The notes beneath the pieces are model-generated. The model did no database searches. It was not told where the DNA came from and worked only from the letters and a program-made list of their open reading frames with translations. The translations under genes were made by a program, and so were the position numbers. This document shows, piece after piece, positions 11,007 to 21,844 of a stretch of 64,000 nt of DNA (its first letter is position 1; the number at the start of each line of letters is the position of its first letter). Source of the stretch: Guadua angustifolia (taxonomy: Eukaryota; Streptophyta; Magnoliopsida; Poales; Poaceae); NCBI GenBank assembly GCA_036346375.1, contig JAYEVE010000684.1:1-64000 (forward strand), given 5' to 3'.

Positions 11007-14000
11007 TGTAAGTTCAAGGTAGCCCTTGTATGATTTTGGTGATTAATGACAAACATAGTTATTGACAATGCTTATTTTAATGCAGTGCCTAATGACAAAC
11101 CTCTAATATGTTTATTGATATGAGACTAATATGTTCATTGTGAAGATTGTTTTAGTCTCATCTTATTTAAAGAGAAATCATATATGAAAAGAATTAGTAT
11201 CCAACTTTGAGGTATGTGCTCGGTATTCCACTTTTATTTATTAGTGCATTTGTCATATGTAAGCACATGCTAATAGTTTTTGCATTTATGCCATTCATAT
11301 CATGCCATATTCATTTGGGCATAAACATTACCGCACTGTTCGTATTTTGCTCTTGGGACTTTAGATACTCTTATCTTAGTTCGGCGCCAAATCTCTCATT
11401 CAAAATACTTTAGTCCAGCGCCAACTTGAATCTCTTGGTTGAACTTCTAGTTTGCCCATCTATGACGGACCGAAAGTTCGGTCCGGCATACATGTGGTTT
11501 CAGCTAAGGCAAAAGTCTCAGAACCATACAACTATGACGGACCGATTTTTTGGTCCGGCATACACATACCTTTGACAAACCAAAATGTTCTTAACTTCCT
11601 ATGTATGACGGACTGAATTTTTCAGTCCGGCATGAATGTGGTTTGCCTGTCTTTGGATCTTTGATCTTATATGACTATTCTTTAGTGATCCTTTGGTTGC
11701 TTCTTTCTAGACTTCACCATGCTTGATCATATTTGTGCATATAAGCTCACCATGAATGTTTCTATCATGCACAACCTTCGTGGAGTCTAATTTGGTTTAA
11801 ATATTTGTTTCGATCCATGTATCTTTGCATGTTTAATTCATTGGATCAATATATCTTCATGCCTTGATTTTAAGAGAGCTGATGATGGGTATTTGATAAC
11901 TTGTGTTTTGGTGATTGAATTTGATTGTGATCAATTTGGATTTGGATGTTTGACACTTTTTTGGAAGTCCTTTCATGGGGAACGAACCGGATTTAGTGCT
12001 TAGAATATGCCTGGATCATCCACTCAATCTAACAGCAAGTTTTCCTTTTGAGCCGGACCAAATTCTCTAAAACTCCCATGTATGACGGACCTAACTTTCG
12101 GTCCGGCATACATGTATGACGGACCAAAAAGTTAGGTCCGTCATACACATGCTTTTGATAGTGTTTCGTAGTTTGCATTTTTGAAGGCCTTCCCGTGCTC
12201 GAAAAAATAAAGTGTCTACATGAAAGTTGTAGAGAATTTCGAGAAGAATCTTTTTCATGTTGACAACTTTTTCATTTGAGCAACCGAAAAAATTATAAAA
12301 ATTTAGGAAGTAGACTGAATTTTGTGTGTGTATGACAGACCAAATTTTCGGTCCGTCATACACAGGCTTTGACAGGGTCTTAATGTTTTGCATTTTGAGG
12401 GTCTTCCGAGCTCAGAAAAATAAAGTTTATATATGAAAGTTGTAGAGAATTCCGAGAAGAATCTTTTTCATGTTGACAACTTTCTCATTTGAGCTACTGA
12501 AAAATTCATAAAAATTCTTGAAGTTGGCTGCTGTGTTGTGAAGGAAATCTTTATGTTCTTTGGTACTGGAATTGTGAATATTTCAATGCACATGTCCTCC
12601 TCATTCATATTCATTCGTGTGCACATTATTAAGAAGATAAAATATTAATTGAGTAATTTAAATTGATTTGCCTTGCAATTGATTTAAATAACTTTTGGTA
12701 TTATTCTCACTAAGTGTATGAATCAAATGCATATACATCTCAATGCACTTAGTAGGAGCATTCTTCCGTCAAGTGTTTCATATATATTGAGTTTCATTAT
12801 CAAACATTTGTTGAGCTTAAAATTTAATGATTATCAAGTATATCCATGCAAATCTATTGAGCTTTTGGGACTAATGTCTTTCTTGAGTTGCTTTGAAGAG
12901 AATTAGGTCCCAAGAGCATGTGTGATGACCAAAGTGTGATAAAGAATTGATTGTTAAGTCAAGTTCAACTAGACGAAGATTCACCAAGAGCTGAGGGCGA
13001 GTCAAGATCGATTTGATGAGAGGATCATCGGGAGGATGATCGAATCAAAGTCGATAGGACGGAAGAGCCTCATGAGGTGATCAAGTCAAGGTTGACAAGA
13101 CGAAGACTTCAACAATTATGAAGGTCATCATGCACAATACATCAAGTAAAAGGCATGAAGCTTAGAAGTGAACCTAAAGATGCTCAAGGCCAAGGTATGG
13201 CTAGTATAGGACTAAGAATGTTTCCTAGTCTTTCACCGGTCTTGGTGTTGGAGGAAAGACCAGATTGATAGGATAGTTGCCGTACTATCAAGAGGGGTCC
13301 GGATTGATTTTGATTGGACCATTTCCAAGCTCTCGAGTGATGCACATTGAGTCTCCTAGCCCCTAAGTGAGCCTTGTGTGGTGTCTTGGGGTGTTAGAAG
13401 TGTTTAGTAAAAGAGAGAAGCTAGTGGTGTCCAAAAATATGAGGTTTTGGCCGTCTTTTGATTCCTTGTGAATTCTGCACTTATCCTTTGGGATCTGGGT
13501 GCTGAGACCTTGCTAGATGGATAGCCCTTGTTCTTAGCTTTCTATAGAGTCCAAGATCACCCAATTCCGAGTTCGGACGAGAGAGATATCGCCGTTTTCG
13601 TGCAGGCTGTACATGCTGTGACGGACCGAAAATTAGGTCCGTCATACATGGGCTTTCGCATAGGATCAGTCCGTGGCAAATGTAAACTTTTCTGGTACTG
13701 TTCCCAACGGCTAGTTTTGGGTTCAAACGGCTAGTTTTGAGTGTGTTGGGTATTTATACCCCCTCCAGACTGCTGAGAACCAATTTTTGGCAACCCATTC
13801 ATTATCTTTGAGCAGAAGGTGTGTGAGAGGAACTCCTATGTGTTAGGAGTGTCCAAGACACTAATCTTTTGAGTGTGATTAAGAGAATCCTAAGTAAGAT
13901 TAGTGTGTGATCAAGAGTGTCCTGTGTGCATCTCTCTTGAGCTTGATCCGGTGTGATCAAATAAGCTTCGGGCTTGTTACTCTTGGTGCTTGAGAGCACC

Positions 14001-14697
14001 TAGACGGCTTGGAAGGCGTTGAGTACCGGTGATCTTCTCAAGCGAAGGTTGTGAGAAGACCCGGCGTGTGCAGAGTGCTAGCAAGACAAGAGACAGGGCC
14101 TGAGGAAGGTCTATCTACTCTTGGAGCTAGCAGCTTGTAAGAGGTTGGGGCTCACCTCACCGTTGTGGTGGAAGAGTCACCCGAGTGGAGACGAGGCAAA
14201 GTGCTCGAGAGGAGCCGGTCTTTGTGAGGAGCAAAGACTTGCCTCAACGTGGAGTAGGGCGTGGCTCGAACCACGGATAAAAATTCTTGTGTCACTTGTG
14301 GTATCACTTGTCTCCTTATGCATTGCTTTACTCTCTGTTTATTCTTTATGCATAGTATGCCATGTCATTGATGTGAGTTCACCGCTAGTTGTGCCTTTGT
14401 CATGTATTGACTTGTGAGAGCCAACTAGTCTATCTTGAGCTATTCATTCATTGTCATTTACCTTCCTAGAATTAATTTGCTTGCTTTGGTCACTTTAGGA
14501 CTGCATACCTTAATTTAGTTAACTCTTGTTTTAGTGTGCTTATCCGCTTGCCATCATCTAGGTTAACGACTTGTGTTCAAATATCGTTTTAGCTTCCGCA
14601 TTACATTAAGATTTGGACACAAGTATAAAATTGGTTTAGAGATAAAAATTTGAAGAAGCCCAATTCACCCCCCCTCTTGGGCATCCGAGTCCTTACA
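11007..14697 (+). repeat. 3' LTR of the gag-only Sirevirus
   Basis: It has the same length and ends as 1385-5075. Palindrome units are better preserved here in places, for example TTCGGTCCGGCATAC at about 11477 where the 5' copy lacks one G. TATTTATACC at 13751-13760 is the equivalent TATA box. Confidence 0.93.
11460..13648. repeat. array of imperfect palindromes in the 3' LTR
   Basis: This is the counterpart of 1838-4027, with units near 11460-11492, 11532-11566, 11604-11633, 12080-12146, 12329-12363 and 13617-13648. Most arms are intact (GACGGACC with GGTCCGGC or GGTCCGTC). Confidence 0.8.
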
Positions 14698-14702
14698 AGT
14701 AC
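14698..14702. repeat. right target-site duplication AGTAC of the nested Sirevirus
   Basis: Exact match to 1380-1384. Deleting 1385-14702 restores the reading frame of the interrupted antisense gene, which confirms this is the insertion point. Confidence 0.93.
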
Positions 14703-16562
14703 AGCCGATCCGGAGTTGTCCTCGAGCAACGGGGGTGGCGACGGTTTCGACGATCCGTACAGCGCGTGGCTTGGGCCATCGGCCTTTGGTGGCCCGGTCG
14801 AGGTCGAAGGCACCGTCGCCGCCGATGTTGGGTCTCAGGCGGAGGCGTCCCTAGAGGAGGTATCCTTGGGGAAGCGGAAAGGCGGTTCGTCTCCGCCAGG
14901 GAGGTCAACGAAGAAAATGCGATTGCCATTCCATTGCTCGGCGGTGGTCCAGCGAGAAACGACGCCGGCTCAGCCCCCAGCAATAGTCGGGGCGTCGAGC
15001 GCCGATCCGACACCGCCGGCAGAATCGGGACTAGTGCCGGAGGCTCCAAAGGAGTTGAGGCGCGAGGAAAATCCGGCACCCCCTAGCGGGTCGGGGCCTC
15101 GGTCGGAGAACGAAGGAAACGAAGGGGAGCTTCCGCCGCCACCGCCAGGGCCTGCGCCAGCTGGCGTAATCCTCGCGCCTGTTGCAACTCTGCCGTCGTC
15201 GCCCAGGGGCCCGCCGGAGGGGGCGGTCCAGACGCCGGGAGGGGTTAACGCCGAGCCGCAGACAGAGGCAACGCATATCCTTTCGCAGAACCGGGACGCT
15301 ACTTTGGCTAACTGGCCGGCGGCGACCCATCTGGCAAGCCGCAGCTTGTGCTGGACGTCAAGGCAGAGGCCGAGTCATGGGGGTCCCTCCAAGAGAGCGC
15401 GCGGCGAGTGGGGGCTCATCTGAGCCAAATTAGGGAGGGTCTGGCTTTCGCCCTTGGCTCAGCCGACGGAGCGCTGAAAGTCATCTCTGAGGTTACCCGC
15501 CCGATCTGCCAGGTAAGCCCGATTGAAAACTTCAGCTTTCGACTTGCTTTAGCGGTTAGCAGACTAAACGAAGTGCGAAGCTTCAAAGAATCAAGATCGG
15601 TCGGGGAGAAGTCGGGGTTCCTCCACGCCTTATATGAACGGAAGGTGGCCATCGCGGAGGAAGACGTCCGTCAGCACTCCGAGCTGCGCGAGGCTTAGGA
15701 AGCCCTGGAGCGCGAGCGGGCGGAGGCGGAAGGGGCTCGTCAGGAGCTGCTCGAGAAGTGTCGGGTAACCGAGTCCTAGGAGACGAGGATATCCAAGCTT
15801 GAGTCTCTCCTGGCGGCCACCAACAGCGCCAAGGATGCTGCCGTCGCCGTAGAAAAGGCCGCGCGATCGGAGGCGGTACACCTTCAGGGCGAGCGCGACC
15901 AGGCTCGGGTGGAGTTGGACTCCGCCAGGAGGGATGCCTCGCATGAGCAGGAGGCCCGGACTAAGGCCGAGGAGGACCTCCAGCGTCTGGAGACCTCCAC
16001 AGCTGGTAAGCAAAACAATCCTAGTTCAGCTTTTTGCGATCGTGGGTCGTCGATCCTCCTTTTTGACTCTGCTTTGATATGTAGAGCTGCGGAGGGGTCT
16101 CAGCGATGCCGTGAAGGCGCAGAAGTTGGCGGTGGAGGAACGTGACGCAGCGGCCACGTTGCGAGCAGAGGCCTTCTCGGCGAAAAAGCTGGCGGAGCAA
16201 GATCTGTCCGAGCGAACCGCCGAACTGACGGCCCTTCACGAGGTCAGTCGGGAGGTCCACGATCGAGTGCTTGGGACCTCCGGGCAGGGTTCGAGCTCGC
16301 TTGTCGCCGCGCTGGCCCGCGTGCCGGAGCACGTCAAGTGCTCGATGAGCGAGGGATCAAGCTCGGAGCTTGCTCGGCGCTGGTCTTCGCCCTCTCCCAC
16401 TACACCGGCATCAATCTTGCCGTTGTTAGTAGTGGGGTCGCAGCGAACCGGACTGACGAAGAGGTCGAAAAGTTCAGGAGCCAGGCCGTCCCGCACGTCG
16501 AGGTGATCGCCAGCCGGATACCACCAGAAAGCATCCTCCACCAAAAACAAGAAGAAAGTTAG
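14698..16562 (+). pseudogene. antisense ORF 1 of the Tat-like element, 3' half (coiled-coil C-terminal region)
   Basis: This continues the gene cut by the Sirevirus. With the insert and one AGTAC copy removed, the frame runs on from ...STAVS to TADPELSS. The product has an acidic and proline-rich low-complexity part (to about 15420) and then a long coiled coil rich in E, A and R (about 15600-16280). A conserved-looking end carries HYTGINLAVVSSG and stops at TAG 16560-16562. A good intron is visible at 16006-16084 (GTAAG to TGTAG, 79 bp) that keeps the frame. A shorter candidate at 15513-15562 is doubtful because 50 bp is short for a plant intron. In-frame stops near 15697 and 15777 and a frame change near 16338 mark decay. 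Function unknown. Confidence 0.6.
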
Positions 16563-16683
16563 ATACTTTGATTTTTGTAATAACTTCGTCTTTGTAATGA
16601 ACTGAAGTTTTTACGTTAACGTTTTGGCCGGTCGGGCCATTCCGTAGCTCCAATTCTCTTTTTCATACTTCCCAAACATGATG

Positions 16684-17076
16684 GACATTCGATGACCATG
16701 GCTTTAAAGACCGCGGGGGTTATACAAGCATAGGTCGACATGTTAACACCTTTGGGGAAAGCTCGAAAGAGGGGCAGGGAGCTAAGGAATGAAAAGCTCG
16801 CTTATACTCATCACGGGAAAGGAATATGTTCCCGACCAGCTATGGATCGAACCGCACGGGCACTTCCTTCTTCCGCAAAGCATTACTTCGCAACCGTAGC
16901 CACTGGGGCGTAGGCCGTAGCGCTCGAGTCGAAAGGGTTACCGCTAGGGAGAACCGCATAGCCGACCGGGTCACATGACCCGCGAAAGTGTGTGAACTTG
17001 TAGCCCCCGAGCGGTGTGTGGGGACCAAACTTGCGGTCGCTACACAGCGCTTAAACTCGGAGGAGTAAAAAACGAA
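16684..17076. repeat. 3' flank repeat copy A (after antisense ORF 1)
   Basis: About 390 bp similar to 18720-19100. Shared blocks include GGGCACTTCCTTCTTCCGC, CTTCGCAACCGTAGCC, GGGGCGTAGGCCGTAGC, GGGTTACCGCT and GTAGCCCCCGAG. It follows directly on the stop of antisense ORF 1 and ends before the promoter of antisense ORF 2. Confidence 0.75.
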
Positions 17077-17441
17077 TGCAGAAAAAACTTTAAGGAAAAG
17101 ATTGCCTTAACTTTTTATTCCGTATGTAGAAGACGTCGTGGCCGTTAGGCCCCTTGCTCAGCCCTTTTGACGGAGCCGTTGAGCCAACAGGCCTTCAGCC
17201 ACTTTGGTGCCGCCATGGCCCATCCGGGCCCTTCTTCATTTTGTTTGCGGCCGGTCGGCCGGGAGCCGAATCGAAGGGTGCGCGCGCCGACAAGTGATGT
17301 CCTCGCTTCGCCATCCCATCGCATTTCAATGCGCAGTGGGAGAGGTGGAAAGGACACGTCCCGTTGGGCGGGACGTGGAATTAATGCGCGTGCGGCGCGC
17401 TAGCCGGGGTGGAGCTCGCCTGGACCGCTCCGCCCTACCTC

Positions 17442-17448
17442 TATAAAA
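17442..17448 (+). promoter_or_regulatory. TATA box for antisense ORF 2
   Basis: TATAAAA lies in CTCTATAAAAACGGC, about 113 bp before the first good ATG (17561), with a pyrimidine-rich leader between. It points to a separate host-like promoter inside the element on the plus strand. Confidence 0.55.
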
Positions 17449-17560
17449 ACGGCAAGAGAGTCGTGGGAGCGACCACTTTTGCCCATTTTCCCCTGCCTCC
17501 CCGCCTCTTCGCACTTTCCTGCAGTGCGGGTGGAAGGAGTTCTTGAATTTTGAACATCTA

Positions 17561-18511
17561 ATGGCGAGCGGCAGCGACGATCGGAGAGCTGGCAAGCGAG
17601 AGGCAGCGGTGGGGCCACTGGGCACCGGCGCCAAAAGGTCCCGTATCGAGGGCGAGGCTTCTGACGCCGCGACGAGGGGCAGGATTATCCTGCCTTCGTC
17701 GGTCCTCCGCATCAGGAGCTCCCTCACCGGGTGAGCTCTTGTGCCCGATGTCGCGAATGCTTCAATTCCATTTTGCTGACATGGAGCTTTTTCTTGTTCA
17801 TTTCAGGCCAGTTCGGATCGGGCAGTGGCCGGTCAAGCACCCGGTGGCTGCTCGGTGGGAGGCGGACACATCCGAGCCGCTTCGACGCCTCCCGGCCCGG
17901 GCGGGTCCCCGAGGTCCGGCCGCGTCAGGTGACGCGGTTGGAGGCATCCCTGTGCATTCGAGCCGCCGCGGTCGCCGCCCAAGGGGCGGAGGTGTCGTGG
18001 CAGCGGGCTCGAATCCGAGCCACGGAGGAGGAGCTCATCAGAACGCGTGAGGAGGAAGAGACGCAACGGGCCCTGGCAGAGGTCACCAGGGAGGAGCTCG
18101 CTGAAGCACGCGAAGAGGTGCGATCGCAGCGGTTTCGGGCCGATGCCGCTGAGGAGGAGCTGGCCAAGGTGCGTGAGGAGCGCTGGGTCCTGTGCGAGGA
18201 CCTCATGAACATACTAGGCCCGGCCTTCGAGAATCGAGAGCATGGCCAGGAGCCTCAGGCCGCTGGGGGTGGAGCTGCAGGAGCCGGTGGAGCGTAATGA
18301 GTTGCATTACGCCTTCGACATCACTCGGGCGGCCAACGCCCTGGCGGACCTACCCCGCGCCTTACGCGAGCGCTCCGCTCGCGAGGGGCGGGGAATTGCC
18401 GTTGCCGTGGCGGAGTACGTGCTCGCTTGCTTGTTGCCGCCGCGACGCCTTCGACCCGGCCGCGACGGCCGTCGGCAGGTCGGCGGCGACGCATCGGCGT
18501 GGGGTGAGTGA
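17561..18511 (+). pseudogene. antisense ORF 2 of the Tat-like element (coiled-coil protein)
   Basis: The start ATG at 17561 opens MASGSDDRRAGKREAAV, a basic nuclear-signal-like N-terminus with GAKRSR. A clear intron lies at 17731-17806 (GTGAGC to TTTCAG, 76 bp). Spliced, the frame first gives PVRIGQWPVKHPVAARWEA. The frame must then change between about 17900 and 17950 to reach a strong coiled coil (RIRATEEELIRTREEEETQ and following, to about 18230). A second change near 18240 leads to ELHYAFDITRAANALADL and ALRERSAREGRGIAVAVAEY, ending at about 18511. The two frame changes make it a pseudogene as read. I do not recognise a function. Its 3' flank repeats that of antisense ORF 1, so the two genes probably arose by tandem duplication. 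Confidence 0.55.
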
Positions 18512-18719
18512 GGCCGGTGGCGGAGATGGTGGCAGGGCTGGTCGCGGTCGAGGTGAGCAGCGACAGCTCCGAGGGCGACGACAACTTCACCGGATGAGCC
18601 TCCAGGCACCTGCCCCTTACTTTTGCTTCTAGGTGGCGCAACGTGTGTACATCTGATGTCATGGATTTTGGGAACTTTGCCGGACATTATGCATTTCCTT
18701 TCTGTGATGAACACTCGTC

Positions 18720-19100
18720 AAACGACCATAGCCCTTAGGAACCACCGGGGCTGCTAGAGCGTAGGTCGGAGTGTTAGCATCTTGAGGAAAACGCAAAAAA
18801 TGGGTGGGAACTTAGCAGCTCAAAAGACGCGTCCTGGGTCGATCATGGATCGCCTCGCATGGGCACTTCCTTCTTCCGCGTAGCACTACTTCGCAACCGT
18901 AGCCGCAGGGGCGTAGGCCGTAGCACTCGGGTCGAGAGGGTTACCGCTTGCAAGGGATCCGACGGTCGGTCGGGACGCTAACTTAAGTGAGCATGCGAGC
19001 AAGTAGCCCCCGAGTCGCTCATGAGGACCAGAATATGGTCGGCACGCAGCGCTTCGGGCCCCTTGGGAGCTGATAGAAACACGGGGATAAAGATGCAATT
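18720..19100. repeat. 3' flank repeat copy B (after antisense ORF 2)
   Basis: Diverged copy of 16684-17076 with the same block order. It starts at CGACCATAGCCCTTAGG (compare CGATGACCATGGCTTTAAAG in copy A) and ends near a shared CAGCGCTT motif. Confidence 0.75.
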
Positions 19101-20090
19101 TCAGAATAGAGACCCCCTGACTTCTTAGTATCCCACGCATTCGGCACAGCGTGGCCATCGGTGTCTCCGAGTCGAAAGGCGCCGGGGTCGAGGGCCCCTG
19201 CGGCGGTGTGGGTCCCTCTCAGGGAAGGGACGATCAGTCTTGTTGTGACCTGAGCCAGTTGGTTCAAGCGTCGACCCACGGCGGTTGGGGCGGTCGCACC
19301 CAGGGAGTCGGTCGGTCGCTAAGTCGGCGGGCCTAGCCGGTCTGAAGGTGCGCAGAGGTCGGAGACGAAGGTCCCCGGCGGGACCGGTTTCCAGCCAGAC
19401 GCTGCTACACGGGCGCTATTAGGCTCCGAGGCCTGCATGACCCGGTTGACGACTAGCTTGGAGCCGCCGAGTCCGTGGGGTCGGGATGTACCGAGGCTGG
19501 CAGCGGTCCGGAGCACACGAGGCTTAGGATCACTTGAGAGACGGTATTGCCCACGCTGGACCTCGCTGGTCCCGCATGGCGGCGCGGCTCGGGTGGCTCG
19601 AGGGAGCCCCCGAGTGGTGGGAGCCGGGAGCTTGCACGTGCTGGATGGCCGCACGCTCTGCTAGCCCCTGGAGGTTCTGGTGGGTGGCCTTGGCCCCCGG
19701 GTCCCCTGGCTTGGGGACGTCGCGAAGTAGCGTTGATGCTGTAGGCGACATTCTGATTGGCGTGGGGGAGGTACGGAAACCCGCGACCCTCTGGCCGCTT
19801 GTTGGTGAACTCGACAAAGCGCAAAGCGCGCGCCAAAGGCGTCTTGCCTCGGGCTGACCTTGCCCTAGATCAGCCTGGAGCTCGTCAAGCTTGGGCCTCG
19901 GGCGCTCGTGGCCGCCGCTTAAACTCTCGCGGCAAGCCTGAGGAATGGCGGGGATGAGCACAAACTCTCCCGCCGTGGGGGGGGGCGATGAGGTCGAGGG
20001 AGTTGAACAGACGCGTCGTCGCCGGCGAAGAAAGCCATCAAGGAGGGAGATGGAAATCCGGAGATCACGAAGATGACGCGCGAAGGCCTC
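19101..20090. other. GC-rich leader region of the Tat-like element, no gene seen
   Basis: This is the 1-kb stretch next to the PBS, where an autonomous copy would carry the leader and the start of gag. Open frames exist on both strands but are of the kind produced by GC-rich sequence. None shows a gag zinc knuckle or starts at a convincing ATG. Confidence 0.5.
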
Positions 20091-20104
20091 TACCTGGTGC
20101 GCCA
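20091..20104 (-). other. primer binding site of the Tat-like element
   Basis: On the minus strand TGGCGCACCAGGTA starts two bases inside the LTR end. TGGCGC... sites next to a TGTCGG LTR are usual in grass Tat/Ty3 elements. This fixes the element's orientation as leftward. Confidence 0.75.
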
Positions 20105-20106
20105 AC

Positions 20107-21077
20107 TGTCGGTGTTTCGTATAACCGGCAAGTAAATTTGTAAGTATAGGGGTCGCGCGCCCCCTCTCCTTGAATGGTTAGACTAATGGAGTCCCAGATT
20201 TATACTGGTTCGGGCCGAATGTCCCTATGTCCAGTTCGTGGTGGAGGATCTCATTACTCAGAGTATGGTGGATTACATGCGAGTGGTAAGGACATGCCCT
20301 TAGCGCTTGTCCGAGTGAGGGTGCTCGGGAGCTAAGAACGCTCGCCTGGGTCGGAAGGCCCGAATCGGGTCGGGTGAGTAAGCGAGATAGAATGTGAAAA
20401 AATGAGAGAGCCCCCCCTTTGAGGGCCCTGCCACCCTTTATATAGACGGAGGGGGCAGGTTACACGGGAATTCGGAAGAAAGAGGTAGGGGTAGGCTACG
20501 CCCGGGAGTCCCGGCCTTCGGTCCTGGTGACTGACGGGTTCCTGTTCATCCCATACTGGGTTGGTAGGCACAGCTGATAGCGTTCCGTCGGGAAGGTGCG
20601 CACCTGCCCTTTGCTCGCCTGTCAGATGCTGACGTTGCTTGTGCCGTATTCTGGTGTTGCCTTGGGACGGAGCGCGTCCCTCCTCTGTGCCTGACGAGGT
20701 GAAAGGACGGGCGCTTGACCTAGTGGCCTTTGCGTCATCTTGGGAAGGAGCCACCTACCCCAGCATGGACGTTGTGTCCAAGGGACAGGTGGCCGGCTTG
20801 GAGTCGACCGTCAATGTGGCGGAGGTTTACCAAGGCTCCGACCAATAGCTTGGTCGGGACTGGCGGGGACGCCCGACCGGTGGCCCGGTCGGGGCCTGCG
20901 GGGAAGCCTGACTGGTTGCCTGGTCGGAGCACTCATGGTGGACTTCCGAGGCTAAGGATCCTTCCAGACCCCTTGGGCCCAGAGCTGGGTTCTTAGCCCA
21001 GATGGCTGAGAGAAATACGATCTTGAAATAGATGTATACCTTGCTGTGGGATACCCCTGGTATGAGTATTCGTCACA
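20107..21077 (-). repeat. 5' LTR of the Tat-like element
   Basis: It runs from TGTCGGTGTTTCG at 20107 to about CGTCACA at 21077; the far end is approximate because the partner LTR is outside the window. A minus-strand TATA box (TATATAAAG, 20437-20445) precedes a GC-rich start region. The U3 side contains short repeats around GGTCGG at about 20850-20930. Confidence 0.7.
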
Positions 21078-21176
21078 TGTCACCCTACAATTTTGTGATA
21101 AGTTTTAACTTTTTCCTTTTCATACCCTTATTATTTATTATTCTCAAATGTTATTTATTTATGTGGAATAGAGTAA

Positions 21177-21404
21177 GGGCATGTTTAGTAGAGCTCAGAT
21201 CCTAGTTTCATATGAAATCAAACTTGTAGACTAAAATAAAGTGAATTAAGTCTATATTTTTGGTCTAAAATGTAAACAAGATGATTCATCTCAACACTCT
21301 TAATGCATTTACAGCTCCAGCTCCACGGATCTGATAGAGTTAGGAATATCCAGCTTTATCAGATCCATGAAGCTGATAAAACTGAAGCTCTACTAAACAC
21401 ACCC
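21177..21404. mobile_element. Tourist-like MITE (PIF/Harbinger type)
   Basis: 228 bp with terminal inverted repeats GGGCATGTTTAGTAGAGCT and AGCTCTACTAAACACACCC. It is flanked by TAA on both sides (21174-21176 and 21405-21407), the trinucleotide duplication expected of Tourist elements. Non-coding, so it needs a transposase in trans. Confidence 0.8.
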
Positions 21405-21568
21405 TAAGTCACACCATCCAAGAATGCTACTATTTGCAGATGGTGGCTTTTGTATTACGCTTCAGTTTCTCTTGAAATTATCCAGAACCAAGGGCTGGTT
21501 TGCTCTTGATCACTAATAATGGAGAAGGTAACGCTAGATCTCCGCTGGATATAGGCCTATTGTTACGA

Positions 21569-21821
21569 CTTCCTCTGGTCATAAATATATGTCGTTTTGG
21601 ATATCGAGATAGTCCCAAAAAACATAACATTGACAACTAATTTCTATTATAATGTATTTATAAAATCCAATAAAATATAATACTATGGAAGTATTTGAGA
21701 CAAATCTACACATACGGTCTTCATGCATTCAGTTTAAATACTTAAAAAGATATTAGTAGTTAAAACTTTGAAAGTTTAACCATAGCTACATCCAAAACAA
21801 CATGTACTTAAGGGAGGGAGG
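21569..21821. mobile_element. Stowaway-like MITE (Tc1/mariner type), degenerate
   Basis: The ends are CTTCCTCTGGTCATAAATAT...GTCGTTTTGGAT and ATCCAAAACAACATGTACTTAAGGGAGGGAG, which read as inverted repeats of the CTCCCTCC...GTCGTTTTGGA type typical of grass Stowaways. The left end has diverged and no clean TA duplication is seen. Confidence 0.55.
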
Positions 21822-21844
21822 ACTAGCTATTATTGATGAGGAGG

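Larger units (their letters stand above)
1385..14697 (+). mobile_element. Sirevirus-like Ty1/copia element, gag only, complete ends
   Basis: The element is 13.3 kb, with LTRs at 1385-5075 and 11007-14697 (both 3691 bp, TGTAAG...CTTACA). It has a 5-bp target duplication, an initiator-Met PBS directly after the 5' LTR, a gag gene with two CCHC zinc knuckles, and a polypurine tract before the 3' LTR. Gag ends where protease would normally begin. The next 4 kb hold no integrase, reverse transcriptase or RNase H that I can see. The long LTRs filled with palindromes, the repeated polypurine tracts and the gag C-terminus (NWVPKCA then stop) fit the Sirevirus (SIRE/Maximus) lineage. The gag-only layout matches what has been called a TR-GAG element. 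It would need pol from a related autonomous copy. Confidence 0.85.
1..21077 (-). mobile_element. Tat-like Ty3/gypsy LTR element, no gag-pol visible, left end outside window
   Basis: The right end has an LTR beginning TGTCGGTG at 20107. Immediately to its left, on the minus strand, is a PBS (TGGCGCACCAGGTA) two bases from the LTR, so the element is transcribed leftwards. The LTR has a minus-strand TATA box. The internal sequence (1-1384 and 14703-20106) is GC-rich and contains two plus-strand, i.e. antisense, genes. One has a putative gypsy-type transposase domain, a hallmark of antisense ORFs in grass Tat elements. No gag, RT or integrase is visible in the part present, so the copy is probably non-autonomous, or gag-pol could lie beyond position 1. 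A complete Sirevirus-like element is nested at 1385-14697. Lineage assignment is inference. Confidence 0.65.

Noticed and set aside
15513..15562. Possible 50-bp intron in antisense ORF 1
   Set aside because: It has GTAAG and a TAG/CAG end, but it is shorter than usual plant introns and the frame stays open through it.
19530..20105. 191-codon minus-strand frame starting at the Tat-like PBS, considered as gag
   Set aside because: No ATG at its start, no zinc knuckle and no gag-like motif; GC-rich leader explains it.
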